Origin: Psychrobacter sp. I-STPA6b | Lineage (GTDB): Bacteria > Pseudomonadota > Gammaproteobacteria > Pseudomonadales > Moraxellaceae | Direction: 5' to 3' | DNA: 64,000 nucleotides | Assembly: GCF_020662265.1 (NCBI RefSeq) | Contig: NZ_VEWM01000063.1 | Span: 186,001 to 250,000, forward strand | In this document: positions 9,214 through 19,885 of the stretch, in pieces | Position numbering within the stretch: the stretch's first letter is position 1 | Layout: each line of letters begins with the position of its first letter | Notes under the pieces: generated by a model | The model's input: the letters and a program-made list of their open reading frames with translations, nothing else | The model's database searches: none | Told to the model about the DNA's origin: nothing | Made by a program: the position numbers and the translations under genes

Positions 9214-10047
9214 CTAGCCTCGCACAGCATCGCCCCATACAGGCACAACCATCTGCATCAATGGCTTTAACAGCTTAACATTACACGCAAATATAGAGCC
9301 TGTCTCCATTGCATTGGGTGCGCCTTTATGGTCGACCACAATACCACGTGCTTCATTGACGATAAGCTCACCTGCTGCGATATCCCAAGGCTTTAATGAC
9401 ATCTCAAAATAACCATCTAATCGACCAGATGCTACATATGCCAAGTCTAGCGCTGCTGAGCCCAAACGACGCACCTGACCGCCTTCTTCACAGATTCTTT
9501 GCAATGTCTCAAAATGTGCCTTGGCATAAGAGATGACTTCGTTACCAACTTTACGCTCTAATGGATGTCCTGTTGAAAATAATCCTTTGGCAATGGTTTT
9601 TTGGTCAGTGACATTCAAACGGCGCTGATTTAAGCGTGCGCCCTTACCACGACTGGCAGTAAAGACCTCATCACGCACTGGGTCATAAATCACACCATGT
9701 TCGGTCACACCTTTATGCTGAACTGCAATTGACACACAAAAATGTGGCACACCATGCACAAAGTTATGTGTACCATCTAGTGGGTCTATCACCCAGCACC
9801 AATCAGCATCATTCCCCTGACCTTCTTGCAACCCAAACTCTTCTCCTAAAAAAGAGTGATTAGGATAATTAAATTTAAGCGTTTCAATGGTGAGCTCTTC
9901 GCTGAATCTATCAATACGGGTAACCAAACCATCTAAACCCTTTGACTGAATATCCAGCTCGATTTTATGACGATTTTGGTGAGCTTTTAAAATTTCTGCA
10001 CCGACTTTTTGAGCAGCACGTACTGCTATCACGACCATAGGTTCCAT
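9214..10047 (-). CDS. suhB: Inositol-1-monophosphatase family protein SuhB
   Basis: The 277-residue protein has all three metal-binding blocks of the lithium-sensitive phosphatases: GEEFG near residue 69, DPLDGTHNFVHGVP near 88-101 and WDIAAGELIV near 221. The length is normal for the family. In gammaproteobacteria SuhB hydrolyses myo-inositol-1-phosphate and is also part of the ribosomal RNA antitermination complex; the second role is family knowledge, not seen here. It is downstream of dxs on the same strand but separated by about 180 bases, so an independent promoter is likely. Confidence 0.95.
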   Translation of the reverse strand: MEPMVVIAVRAAQKVGAEILKAHQNRHKIELDIQSKGLDGLVTRIDRFSEELTIETLKFNYPNHSFLGEEFGLQEGQGNDADWCWVIDPLDGTHNFVHGVPHFCVSIAVQHKGVTEHGVIYDPVRDEVFTASRGKGARLNQRRLNVTDQKTIAKGLFSTGHPLERKVGNEVISYAKAHFETLQRICEEGGQVRRLGSAALDLAYVASGRLDGYFEMSLKPWDIAAGELIVNEARGIVVDHKGAPNAMETGSIFACNVKLLKPLMQMVVPVWGDAVRG

Positions 10048-10229
10048 AAGGTATCCACTATCTTGTTAATGAAAAAGTTATAAAATAATTTTGATTGATT
10101 AGGCATCATTACTAGGGCTAGGATTTATTGATAATCATATAAACCCTAGACAATACCCAGTTTAATGCACCATAGTTTAGCAAATATACATTGGATAAAT
10201 CACAGTCAAACTGCCATCCAAAGCAGTGG

Positions 10230-12377
10230 TTATAACCACTGAGTCAATCTTGCTAATATACCAGCGCTATCTAACTGGCAATCTGCCAACTGTTGCTCAT
10301 GGCTACCATGCGCAATAAAACGGTCAGGAATACCAATATTTAATAAATGAGGCACATTCGTCATGACTGATTGTGTGGCAGATTGATTAATAAAATACTC
10401 ATTAACCGCACTACCTGCACCACCCATCACCGCATGCTCTTCAAGTGTCACCATATGTGTCACACCTTGAGCCACAAGCTGATGCAACATATCTGTATCT
10501 AACGGTTTTACCCAACGCATATTCACTACAGTAACGGATAAAGCCTGTTGATTTGCTAAAATTTGTGCCACTTCATTTGCTGTCGCCACCATTGTTCCAA
10601 ATGCCAACAAAGCAACTTTTTTAGATGGGTTGCCTTTGATATCGTCTGTTTGCTTAACCTTGCTATCTGTTCTTACAGCATCATAGACAGCTTCGATAAC
10701 CGCACGTCCGACCTCAAAACACTGTGCAGGTTTTTGAATCACTGCTCCAACACCCAGACCTCTAGGATAGCGCACAGCAGAAGGACCTTGATACTCATAA
10801 CAAGTATTAAGCAACTGATAGCATTCATTTTCATCTTTTGGTGTAGCTATCACCATATTAGGAACACAGCGCATAAATGCCAAATCAAATACACCAGCAT
10901 GCGTCGCACCATCTTCACCAACCAAGCCTGCCCTATCAATAGCAAATAGTACATCTAAATTCTGTAGGGCAATATCATGAATAAGCTGGTCATAGCCACG
11001 TTGCAAAAAAGTCGAATAAATTGCCACAATGGGCTTCACACCTTGCGTTGCCATACCACCAGCTAACGTAACAGCATGTTGCTCAGCAATAGCAACATCA
11101 AAAAAACGCTCTGGAAACTGATGGGCAAACTCTGTCATACCCGACCCTTCTTCCATTGCTGGTGTGATTGCCATCAAGTCAGTATCACTGACAGCTTTAT
11201 CACAAATAAACTCACCAAAAACTTGCGAATATTTTTTGCGATGCTGACTGACCTCACTCTCACTACAATTGCCTTGTTTACTATCCTCTGATGCCTGCTC
11301 TTCTGTTGGTAACTTACCAATGGCATGATAGCCGACAGGGTCTTGCTCTGCTGGCAGAAAACCTTTGCCTTTAGTGGTATAAATATGAATCAAAACAGGA
11401 CCTGACAACTGCTTTGCACGCTGAATCACACGCATAAGCTCAGGCAGATTATGCCCATCAAAAGGTCCAAAATAAGTAAAGCCAATCGCCCGAATTAAGT
11501 TATCCGCTACTTGAGGAATTTTGCGACTCTCACCATGTCTAGCACGGCGATCATCAAAGTTCATATCTGGACGTAGCTTGAGCTTTGGCTTGCCTGAGGC
11601 ACTGATATCCACTTGATAACCAGCCTGCCAAAGCATCGCTAAATGACGTGAAAAACCACCAATGGCACAGGAAATAGACATATCATTGTCATTGAGGATG
11701 ACCAATAAATCGGCATTTTGTTGTACTGCATCATTCATTGCTTCAAATGCCATACCACCTGTCATAGCACCATCACCAACAACACACACAACTTTATCAG
11801 ACTTTTTTTGATGACGCAGAGCCAAGCTCATGCCAAGACCTGCTGAAATGGCTGTCGAAGAATGACCGACTCCAAAACAGTCATATTCTGATTCATGACG
11901 CTCAGGAAACGCTGTCAATCCATCTTTGGCACGAATACTGAGTAGTTTTTCTCGTCGTCCAGTCAAAACTTTATGCGCATAAGCTTGATGTCCCACATCC
12001 CATACTAGCTTATCATTTGGAGTATCAAATAAATAATGTAAGGCGATGGTTAACTCAATAACACCCAAATTTGCCCCAAAATGACCACCACTAACCCCTG
12101 CACAATATAGCAGGTACTCTCGCAGCTCGTCTGCCAATGTGATTAACTGCGCTTCGCTCAATTTGGATAAGTCTTGTGGTGAATCAATCTTGTCTAATAA
12201 AGGTGTCTGCGGACGCACGCTTGGTATCGCATCAAATACTCTTTGTAATGATGGTAGGTTTGGCAATTCAGATGATACTGGCGTCTCATGTGCTGATGAA
12301 GTGGTAACATCGTCACTATCAAGACGATTGTCACTAACATCAAACGACGACTGTGAAGAATGTTGCGATTGCTGCAT
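10230..12377 (-). CDS. dxs: 1-deoxy-D-xylulose-5-phosphate synthase
   Basis: DXS condenses pyruvate and glyceraldehyde-3-phosphate using thiamine diphosphate, the first step of the MEP isoprenoid pathway. Visible motifs are [15 protein letters not shown], the ThDP motif [36 protein letters not shown] in the pyrimidine-binding domain, and a C-terminal transketolase domain ending near [10 protein letters not shown]. At 715 residues it is some 80 longer than usual. The excess is a Ser/Gln/Asp-rich N-terminal extension of about 55 residues and short insertions near residues 380 and 590. There is no clear ribosome-binding site at the first ATG, so a downstream start is possible, but the first 60 residues contain few alternatives. 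Confidence 0.96.
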   Translation of the reverse strand: MQQSQHSSQSSFDVSDNRLDSDDVTTSSAHETPVSSELPNLPSLQRVFDAIPSVRPQTPLLDKIDSPQDLSKLSEAQLITLADELREYLLYCAGVSGGHFGANLGVIELTIALHYLFDTPNDKLVWDVGHQAYAHKVLTGRREKLLSIRAKDGLTAFPERHESEYDCFGVGHSSTAISAGLGMSLALRHQKKSDKVVCVVGDGAMTGGMAFEAMNDAVQQNADLLVILNDNDMSISCAIGGFSRHLAMLWQAGYQVDISASGKPKLKLRPDMNFDDRRARHGESRKIPQVADNLIRAIGFTYFGPFDGHNLPELMRVIQRAKQLSGPVLIHIYTTKGKGFLPAEQDPVGYHAIGKLPTEEQASEDSKQGNCSESEVSQHRKKYSQVFGEFICDKAVSDTDLMAITPAMEEGSGMTEFAHQFPERFFDVAIAEQHAVTLAGGMATQGVKPIVAIYSTFLQRGYDQLIHDIALQNLDVLFAIDRAGLVGEDGATHAGVFDLAFMRCVPNMVIATPKDENECYQLLNTCYEYQGPSAVRYPRGLGVGAVIQKPAQCFEVGRAVIEAVYDAVRTDSKVKQTDDIKGNPSKKVALLAFGTMVATANEVAQILANQQALSVTVVNMRWVKPLDTDMLHQLVAQGVTHMVTLEEHAVMGGAGSAVNEYFINQSATQSVMTNVPHLLNIGIPDRFIAHGSHEQQLADCQLDSAGILARLTQWL

Positions 12378-12877
12378 AAAGCGTTATGTACCTAACCAAA
12401 CTAAAGAAACAAAAACTAAACTAAAGGACGCAAATAAAGTCAAAACTGACCATGCTCATTATGCTGTCTAAACGACCTATCTAAATCAATACCTCATCAT
12501 AGTATCGCTTTGCTAAATGAAAATCCAAAGGATTTATCATGAATTCGACAAAACCTAACCCAAACTCTGATGCTAAAAGGAGTCCCTAGCAGTTTGCGTA
12601 AATTCTACCACCTCATTAATAAACCACTATAATAAGATAGCCTTATCAATTTAGGCGTATGATACGATGTATGAATAGTCAAAATAAAATAGTGTGGCAT
12701 GATAGCATCTTTTTTGATATATCGCCTTATCCGTTTTTATCTATTATGCTGATTGTTGCCATAATCAATGGCTATGTTACGTCCAAAGCGTGTTGAGTCG
12801 ATGGTAGGTTTTATTCGCAATTGACGATATAATAACAGATTATTTAAAAGCGCTTAGGAGCGACAGAGGAGCAAAAG
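12378..12877. other. Intergenic region between divergent dxs and ribA
   Basis: About 500 bases with no credible gene. It must contain the promoters of dxs (left) and ribA (right). I saw no FMN riboswitch signature and no strong hairpin. Confidence 0.5.
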
Positions 12878-13546
12878 TTGTCCTATCAATTTATTACCCA
12901 AGCCAAGCTACCGACCCGCTATGGTGACTTTGACATTCATGTATTTGAAAATGAAGATGGTCAGGAGCATGTCATGCTAACGGTGGGACTGCCCCTTAGT
13001 AAAACTCAACAAAGTGACGCTCAAAAGCATGATGCACCAGAATGCAACCATTCACAGCCCATTCCACTGGTACGTATCCATTCTGAATGTTTAACTGGTG
13101 ATGCCCTAGGCTCACTAAAATGCGACTGTGGCCCTCAGCTTAATGCCACCATGCAACTTATCCAAGAATCAGGCTGTGGCGCATTATTATACCTACGTCA
13201 AGAAGGTCGTGGTATTGGTCTTACCAATAAAATCCGTGCCTATGCTCTACAAGACCAAGGGCATGATACGCTTGAAGCCAACTTAATGTTGGGCTTACCC
13301 GCAGATGCACGTACCTATGATATGTGCTACCCCATGCTGGCACATCTGGGTATCAGCAAAGTACGTTTAATGACCAATAACCCAGCAAAAATGGACTATC
13401 TCACTGAATTAGGAATAGAAGTTGTTGAACGAGTACCCTTAGTTGTGGGTGTTAATCCTCATAATAATGCTTATCTCAATACCAAACGAGATAAGATGGG
13501 ACATATATTAGACCCCAATTTAACCTTTCAACCAGTAGAAAACTAG
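12878..13546 (+). CDS. ribA: GTP cyclohydrolase II
   Basis: RibA opens GTP to the pyrimidine precursor of riboflavin. The zinc site [18 protein letters not shown] (three cysteines, residues about 68-83) and the block [19 protein letters not shown] are diagnostic, as is [18 protein letters not shown]. The size of 222 residues indicates a stand-alone RibA rather than a RibBA fusion. The start is a TTG at 12878, chosen because AGAGGAG lies six bases upstream and no in-frame ATG precedes the conserved N terminus. It is followed by hemF on the same strand after about 140 bases. Confidence 0.96.
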   Translation: MSYQFITQAKLPTRYGDFDIHVFENEDGQEHVMLTVGLPLSKTQQSDAQKHDAPECNHSQPIPLVRIHSECLTGDALGSLKCDCGPQLNATMQLIQESGCGALLYLRQEGRGIGLTNKIRAYALQDQGHDTLEANLMLGLPADARTYDMCYPMLAHLGISKVRLMTNNPAKMDYLTELGIEVVERVPLVVGVNPHNNAYLNTKRDKMGHILDPNLTFQPVEN

Positions 13547-13651
13547 CCGTAGAAAATAGCGCTTATTTCACATTTAATGTCTTATCAGTCATATTAGCTG
13601 TATTTATTTAACCATACACACATGACAGTGATGACTCAATAATAAATATGA

Positions 13652-14662
<1,011 letters not shown>

Positions 14663-14937
14663 CTTACCTAAAACACCCCTACCATAGACATATTCTAACA
14701 AAAGCTTAACAATAATTTCTTGCGAATTATCAAATAGATAACATAGAATAAGAACCTGTTAAGCTTTTATTCCATCATGGAATAGTAACACAATCGTCCA
14801 AATGTAAGGATACTCAACACTTTAAAAACAACGTTTTAAAACCGCTTTAAAAGCATTGTGTATCAGTGTCTAAAATAACACTGACTTCTAGCACTAATCA
14901 TCTTATACCCGTCTAATATTAGCCAACAGGAGATTTT

Positions 14938-15396
14938 ATGAAGATAAAACCTACCCTATTAGCCACCGTACTATTACCTCTCAGTCTTATGCTCAGTGCC
15001 TGTAGTAATACTGGTTCAGGCTCAAATGAGAGTGTTAAAGCACGTCAAGATATCATGTCAAACTGGGGCGATGCCATGCAAGTTATGGGTGGTATGGTAA
15101 AAAACCCTGATACATTTGATGCACAAAAATTCCAAGAAGAAGCTGCTTTTATGGCTGAAGATGCCTCTAAGCCTTGGCAGCATTTCCAAGATGAAAATGC
15201 TAAAGGTGGCTCTACTGATGCTGTCTGGTCAGACCGTACTGGCTTTGAAGCAGAAGCACAAAAGTTTGAGCAAGCAACCGCACAGCTAAATGCTGATGCC
15301 CAAAATGCAACCAGCGTCGCTGATATTGAGTCTGCCTTTAAAGAAGTGGGGGCTTCTTGTAAATCGTGCCATACAACATATAAGCAACCTAACTAA
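14938..15396 (+). CDS. Cytochrome c-prime/c556-like lipoprotein
   Basis: The 152-residue protein has a lipoprotein signal peptide with lipobox LSAC (Cys22), so the mature protein should be lipid-anchored in the periplasm or outer membrane. The body is helical with conserved-looking W and F positions, and ends with the single heme-binding motif CKSCHTTY about ten residues from the C terminus, as in cytochrome c-prime and c556. These proteins bind heme in a four-helix bundle and have roles in electron transfer or nitric oxide binding; which applies here cannot be told. The ribosome-binding site is AGGAG. A terminator follows, so it is probably monocistronic. Confidence 0.88.
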   Translation: MKIKPTLLATVLLPLSLMLSACSNTGSGSNESVKARQDIMSNWGDAMQVMGGMVKNPDTFDAQKFQEEAAFMAEDASKPWQHFQDENAKGGSTDAVWSDRTGFEAEAQKFEQATAQLNADAQNATSVADIESAFKEVGASCKSCHTTYKQPN

Positions 15397-15438
15397 GCTA
15401 CCAAATACTTAATATTTAATACTGAACTTAATTAAAAG

Positions 15439-15472
15439 AATAGCGGCTAAACAATAGCCGCTATTTTTATTT
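15439..15472 (+). terminator. Rho-independent terminator after the cytochrome gene
   Basis: AATAGCGGCTA and TAGCCGCTATT form an 11-bp stem with a five-base loop followed by TTTTATTT. It lies between convergent genes and could also act on the minus-strand mscS transcript. Confidence 0.85.
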
Positions 15473-15511
15473 ACTTCAATATATAAAGACAGATATCCAT
15501 CATGACTGCCA

Positions 15512-16489
15512 TTATTCAGGCGCTTTATGTTCAGATGATGGTGACTGTGCTTGTGTTGTCATTTGTTGCTTAGTCAGTTTATCAACAATGGCATTAACCG
15601 AGGCATCACCCATATCCAAAGTACGGATGGGGAAAGGAATATTGACACCAGCATTATCAAGGGCATCTTTAATCGACACAATCACCTCATGGATAGAAGC
15701 TACTTTATTGGCTTGTGTACCATTATCAATAAACCAGCGCACGGTCAAATCAATACTTGAATCACCAAAAGCAGTGGCAATTACTGAAGGTTCAGCACGG
15801 CGAGATACTGTCTCAGCACTGTCTAACGCCTGTAATATCGCTGCTTTCGCTGTACGGATATCATCATCATAGCCAATACCAACATCAACTTGTAATCGGC
15901 GCTGCTTATAGGCAGTATTCACCGTTAGTGCAGCCGTATATAAGTCCGAATTGGGAATCACAACTTGACGACCATCGTAAGTTTTAATCGTCGTCGCACG
16001 TACCTTGATATCCTCTACTGTACCTTCATAATCACCTGAAACAATCTGATCTCCGATACGGAATGGCTCTGATAGTAATAATAAAATCCCTGACAATAGG
16101 TTTTGAAAAATATCCTTAAATGCAAAACCAATCGCCACAGAGCCAATACCCAATGCACCAATCAGCTTAGCAGGTGTAAACCCTGGAATAGCAATCACCA
16201 TAGCGACCATAAAGCCGATAAACAAAATCAATGCACCGCCAACACGCTGAAAGACCTTAATCAAATTGCGATGAGATTTATTACTGCTAAGCGCCTTGAT
16301 GATTATTTTTTTAAACAGTGCTGATGCTGCCCAAAAAATCAAAAAGACAGTAAAAGCAACGATAAAATAAGGCACTCGCTCCATAAAGTCAGCAAACATA
16401 TCATGAGCTGCAGAAGCAATGGTCTGATATTCGCTGACCTTTTCAACGACATTTTGTTTAACATTTTGAGTCATGCTTGGAGTGGGCAT
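15512..16489 (-). CDS. mscS: Small-conductance mechanosensitive channel MscS
   Basis: The 325-residue protein has the small MscS architecture. It has three hydrophobic helices (about residues 37-60, 82-105 and 115-140), with the pore-lining helix LIGALGIGSVAIGFAFKDIF and the Gly/Ala packing pattern of TM3. The cytoplasmic beta domain contains LLLSEPFRIGDQIVSGDYEG and the family motif VVIPNSDLYTAALTVNTAY. Such channels gate on membrane tension and release solutes on hypo-osmotic shock. The C-terminal tail after about residue 300 is Thr/Gln/Ser-rich. It is monocistronic; the nearest gene upstream, gloA, is about 120 bases away on the same strand. Confidence 0.94.
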   Translation of the reverse strand: MPTPSMTQNVKQNVVEKVSEYQTIASAAHDMFADFMERVPYFIVAFTVFLIFWAASALFKKIIIKALSSNKSHRNLIKVFQRVGGALILFIGFMVAMVIAIPGFTPAKLIGALGIGSVAIGFAFKDIFQNLLSGILLLLSEPFRIGDQIVSGDYEGTVEDIKVRATTIKTYDGRQVVIPNSDLYTAALTVNTAYKQRRLQVDVGIGYDDDIRTAKAAILQALDSAETVSRRAEPSVIATAFGDSSIDLTVRWFIDNGTQANKVASIHEVIVSIKDALDNAGVNIPFPIRTLDMGDASVNAIVDKLTKQQMTTQAQSPSSEHKAPE

Positions 16490-16615
16490 AATAAGATATA
16501 TTCCTTATATATAAATCCGAAAATAGAGTCAGTCGAACACAGTCTGATTCAAATATTGAGTCAATCACACACAATATAAGCCATCAACACTGCGACGACT
16601 CAACCATAAAGCACA

Positions 16616-17176
16616 TTAAACCATTAAATCTGCCTGTACAATTTCTATCCAATAACCATCAACATCCTTAATAAACGCAATATTTTTCATACTACCGTCT
16701 TCTGGACGCTTCTTAAAGACCACATCATTGGCATCAAACCAAGCCACTGCGGCCTCTAAATCTGGCACGCTGAAGCAAATATGCCCAAACCCCTGAGGCT
16801 CAGCATTACCATCATGATAACTAAAATCAGCCTGATTCTCTGTTCCATAATTATGGGTTAACTCTAAAATACCACGCTGGCGAAACGCATGGATAGCCAA
16901 GTCATCTCCCTCTGGAAGATTTTGACGCTCTTCTTCTGATAACTGCGCCAAAAAGTACAAATCAAATGACATCTCTGGAAACTTTTTAACACATAACAGT
17001 GTCATACCCATAACACCTGTATAAAATGCCAAAGACTTCTTTGGGTCTTTAACTCGAAGCATGGTATGGTTAAATGTAAACCCTTGAGTTTGAGCAGCAA
17101 TGGGCTGAACACCATCTATCTGTACACTATTAGAAGGCTGAGGTTGTACAGAAGTAGTTATAACACTCTTACTCAT
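16616..17176 (-). CDS. gloA: Lactoylglutathione lyase (glyoxalase I)
   Basis: The protein detoxifies methylglyoxal by isomerising its glutathione hemithioacetal. The glyoxalase fold shows HTMLRVKDPKKSLAFYTGVM, RQRGILELTHNYGTE, GFGHICFSVPD and KDVDGYWIEIVQ, giving the metal ligands His, Glu, His and Glu. The 186-residue length and the loop FDLYFLAQLSEEERQNL place it with the longer, zinc-type enzymes seen in yeast and Pseudomonas GloA3 rather than the 135-residue nickel enzyme of E. coli. The first 25 residues are a low-complexity extension. The start has an AAGGAG site. Confidence 0.95.
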   Translation of the reverse strand: MSKSVITTSVQPQPSNSVQIDGVQPIAAQTQGFTFNHTMLRVKDPKKSLAFYTGVMGMTLLCVKKFPEMSFDLYFLAQLSEEERQNLPEGDDLAIHAFRQRGILELTHNYGTENQADFSYHDGNAEPQGFGHICFSVPDLEAAVAWFDANDVVFKKRPEDGSMKNIAFIKDVDGYWIEIVQADLMV

Positions 17177-17644
17177 AGTAAACTCCTTACATAGTCAATT
17201 TTTTCTAAATAAATCAAAGTCTAACTTACCAAATGATGCTATAAAATCCTAACACTTGCTATAAAATTACTAAATGTTACAATAGATTAAGACTCGAAAG
17301 TCCAAAATTTCTAAAGAATCATCCAAATTTATGGGAAAGCAGATATTATAAGTCAACTAAGTATCATAGTTCATCTGTTAGGCTCTAAAATAGGCAGAAT
17401 ACTAGCTATCATACCATGAACTAAAATTGTACTGTTTAACCAAACTAACAAAGCATTTGTATATATTTAATCACTACTAAGTCAAGTTAAATCAAAAAAT
17501 ACTGATACAATACACATACTAAATAAATTTTACTTGCATTTAAATGTTTAAGTATTATCCTATTAAAGTATGACTACAGTGTGCTTTTAGGTTAGGATGA
17601 TGAATTAAAATACTGTAATGTTCAAAACGAAAAAGGATAATTCT
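17177..17644. other. Intergenic region between divergent genes
   Basis: About 470 AT-rich bases between divergent gloA and the unknown gene at 17645. No gene and no strong hairpin was seen. It should hold two divergent promoters. Confidence 0.5.
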
Positions 17645-18148
17645 ATGGCCATTGCTATTCAACATTTTACTTGCACTGCTCTTGCAAAGCAAAATCTCTT
17701 ATCTTCAGATATAGATTTAACAGATAATGAAAAAGCTGTATTAGAGATGGTTGCACACTACGATACTAGCGATAATGAGCTGAAATCAGAAATTGAAGAT
17801 TTGTTTGCAGAGCTATATGAACATGTGAACCTCACACGTTTAGTCGCGCTAAACTTACTTAAATATCATGTTGATAAACCTGTGCGCCAATCTTCTTATT
17901 CTATTCCATTATTTGACGAGTTATTTGGATTAACTGACAATCATCCTGTACAAAATACCAATAAGGCAGAAATGCAAAGTTACTCAAACAAGCATTCAGC
18001 CTTAAATGACTCACAATCAACATCAAGTGATTTAAGTCAAGGATATACTCCGTCTCAACCACTACCACACCAAGCCAATAACAGTGTTAATAGTAAAGAT
18101 GTGAATCCTGCCCTACATGTAGCTATGGGGCTATTTGATAAGAGCTAA
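17645..18148 (+). CDS. Uncharacterised small acidic protein, about 167 aa
   Basis: I do not recognise this protein. The ATG at 17645 has AAGGA seven bases upstream; an in-frame ATG at 17618 lacks a ribosome-binding site. Residues 1-85 form a helical, Leu/Glu-rich region (DNEKAVLEMVAHYDTSDNEL, then LTRLVALNLLKYHVDK). Residues 95-155 are Ser/Asn/Gln-rich and likely disordered, and the last residues (PALHVAMGLFDKS) may form a short terminal helix, a layout sometimes seen in partner-binding proteins. There is no signal peptide, membrane segment or cysteine cluster. It is monocistronic, with a hairpin and a repeat element downstream. Confidence 0.7.
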   Translation: MAIAIQHFTCTALAKQNLLSSDIDLTDNEKAVLEMVAHYDTSDNELKSEIEDLFAELYEHVNLTRLVALNLLKYHVDKPVRQSSYSIPLFDELFGLTDNHPVQNTNKAEMQSYSNKHSALNDSQSTSSDLSQGYTPSQPLPHQANNSVNSKDVNPALHVAMGLFDKS

Positions 18149-18211
18149 AACCTAACAACTATCCAAACCCTACCCCATAGCCAATACACATATCAATAAA
18201 ATATATAGGCA

Positions 18212-18236
18212 AGGGGCTGTATATATAATAGCCCCT
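18212..18236 (+). terminator. Weak terminator-like hairpin
   Basis: AGGGGCT and AGCCCCT form a seven-base stem with an AT loop, about 60 bases after the stop of the unknown gene. Only ATTTA follows rather than a full T tract, so its strength is doubtful. Confidence 0.45.
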
Positions 18237-18308
18237 ATTTACTGTACTAAGATCCCAACCAAACATAATTTTTTAACTTCCTACAGCATTTATATAGTTG
18301 AAACAGTC

Positions 18309-18532
18309 TAGGATCTGTTGAACTGTCATCCCGTTAGGCTAATATCTACAGAGAATAGCGCTTTTTTTACTTTCATGTAGAAATTGGCTAAATTTGCATG
18401 ATGAAGCATCAATGAACTGGTTAATATCCCATCTAGATGAATCAGCTACCTGCGTGCTTTGCCTTGACTAAAACACTATTTATTAAAAGTATCTCAATTT
18501 TCCCTATAAAGATGAATGTTCAGCAGACCCTA
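18309..18532. repeat. MITE-like element, copy B (224 bp)
   Basis: The ends TAGGATCTGTTGAAC and GTTCAGCAGACCCTA are inverted repeats flanked by TA. It is the longest copy in the window. Read inverted, its interior matches copy D over CATTCATCTTTATAGG, GTCAAGGCA and CGCAGGTAGCT. The plus-strand segment TTTACTTTCATGTA is shared with copy C. The 72-codon frame inside it (18437-18655) is not considered a gene. Confidence 0.85.
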
Positions 18533-18690
18533 AAGCAAATACAGACTCAACCAAGTGCCGTAGTAAGTTATACAATAAATAATAGCAACACCATCGCTGT
18601 TCAGTGGTTCTTGAAGCACAGCTTTTCTCCAACTATATTACATTGTTACATATAACTATTGATAATTATTCTCATATCATCTATGATAAT

Positions 18691-18713
18691 CAATTGTTAT
18701 GTTATAACATTTC
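18691..18713 (+). promoter_or_regulatory. Putative Zur-binding site upstream of the L36 paralog
   Basis: TGTTATGTTATAACATTTC (18695-18713) differs at two central bases from the right 19 bases of the gammaproteobacterial Zur consensus GAAATGTTATAATATAACATTTC; the outer left half is weaker. It lies about 115 bases before the gene for the zinc-independent L36 paralog, a known Zur target class. Binding is inferred only. Confidence 0.6.
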
Positions 18714-18826
18714 AATTATATTAGGTATTTTAAAGTATTAAATGACGCTATCCTTTTCACTACAGTTAGCGTTCTTTTTAAAATTTACCAACTACTCAAT
18801 TTTCATTACAGACAATGGAGAGAGCC

Positions 18827-18979
18827 ATGCAAGTATTAAGCTCATTAAAGAGTGCTAAACTACGCCACCCTGACTGCCAAGTTGTTCGCAGACGTGGACG
18901 GGTATTTGTTATTAATAAAACAGACGGACGCTATAAAGCAGTACAGGGGCGCAGTAAAAAACGCTAAAACTTATCACTG
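18827..18979 (+). CDS. rpmJ: Ribosomal protein L36, zinc-independent paralog (YkgO type)
   Basis: The 50-residue protein reads [17 protein letters not shown] at its start and continues [20 protein letters not shown], matching YkgO/L36 type B. It keeps only Cys17 and lacks the remaining ligands of the zinc ribbon, the hallmark of paralogs that replace the zinc-binding L36 when zinc is scarce. GGAGAG lies six bases before the ATG. The Zur-like site upstream fits that role. The C terminus (QGRSKNAKTYH) passes through a run of five A residues at 18956-18960; one extra A would instead end the protein as GRSKKR, so the exact end deserves care. It converges on the carbonic anhydrase gene with only 18 bases between. 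Confidence 0.88.
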
Positions 18980-18997
18980 ACTAACCAAGCACATATA

Positions 18998-19669
18998 TTA
19001 AGTGGGCAGAAAATGTACCTGACCTGTTTTTAGGTCATACTCTGCCCCAACTATCAACAGCTTACCAGCACTAACCATATCTTCTAACGTCCGAGAACCA
19101 TGCTTTAACTGACTAACGGACATGCGCACATTTGCACGTATAGAGCGGTCTATTAGAATGTCTTTATCTACATCTGCACCCGTTGCTGATGCCAACTCAT
19201 GCAAGTTGTAAACACTGGGGCGAATACGATCAACAATAGACTGCAAGTTTGGTGAGTAGTTTTGCTCAGGATTCAGTAGTGTCTCCACACAAGCCGTTAC
19301 TGCACCACAATGTGAATGCCCAAGTACAACAACCAACTGTGTCCCAAACTTTTCAACGGCAAACTCAACTGAGCCAATCTGTGATGGTGCAACCACATTG
19401 CCCGCAACACGAATGACAAATAAATCACCAAGCCCTTGATCAAAAACAATCTCTACAGGTACGCGTGCATCTGAACAGCCCAAGATAATGGCAAATGGAT
19501 CTTGCTCATGAATCAATGCAGGGCGCTTTTGCATCATTGGATTGGCATCATTGAGACTATGTACATAGCGCTCATTGCCCTCTTTTAATAACTGTAATGC
19601 CTGACTACCTGTCGTTGGGCGCTGTAGCGATTTTGTTGTATATACTGCTGATTTTGGGTTGGAATCCAT
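18998..19669 (-). CDS. Beta-class carbonic anhydrase
   Basis: The 223-residue enzyme interconverts carbon dioxide and bicarbonate. The zinc ligands are visible as GCSDARVPVE (Cys with the Asp-Arg dyad) and LGHSHCGAVTACVE (His and Cys), with the intervening strand VIRVAGNVVAPSQIGSVEFA typical of clade B bacterial beta-CAs. No signal peptide is present, so it is cytoplasmic. It is apparently monocistronic. A second, unrelated carbonic anhydrase homologue of the gamma class lies at 33575-34108. Confidence 0.95.
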   Translation of the reverse strand: MDSNPKSAVYTTKSLQRPTTGSQALQLLKEGNERYVHSLNDANPMMQKRPALIHEQDPFAIILGCSDARVPVEIVFDQGLGDLFVIRVAGNVVAPSQIGSVEFAVEKFGTQLVVVLGHSHCGAVTACVETLLNPEQNYSPNLQSIVDRIRPSVYNLHELASATGADVDKDILIDRSIRANVRMSVSQLKHGSRTLEDMVSAGKLLIVGAEYDLKTGQVHFLPT

Positions 19670-19764
19670 ACTGCCTGCCTCAAATTATTCTCGGCAATAT
19701 TGTAACAAAATGTTTAATAAGAAAATAGATGGCTCATAAATAAAAGCCGTCACCAAAAGACTAA

Positions 19765-19800
19765 AAAACCTGCAACACCCTGATTGGTAGCGCAGGTTTT
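19765..19800 (-). terminator. Rho-independent terminator after gspE
   Basis: AAAACCTGC and GCAGGTTTT form a nine-base stem; on the minus strand it is followed by a T-rich stretch. It lies about 85 bases after the gspE stop and before the carbonic anhydrase gene. Confidence 0.7.
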
Positions 19801-19885
19801 ATTGATTTATGACTTTGTAAGTAACCTATGAAGTGCTATCAAGCAAACTCACTGTCAACTTTCTCAATCTATATCAAATTCAATG

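Noticed and set aside
10563..10949. 128-codon plus-strand frame inside dxs
   Set aside because: Antisense shadow of a conserved enzyme with high-confidence reading frame on the minus strand.
18437..18655. 72-codon plus-strand frame
   Set aside because: It overlaps the right end of repeat copy B and the start of the L36 upstream region; no ribosome-binding site and no protein-like composition.
18661..18690. Possible Fur box upstream of the L36 paralog
   Set aside because: Only about 12 of 19 positions match the Fur consensus, no better than expected in AT-rich DNA; the adjacent Zur match is much stronger.
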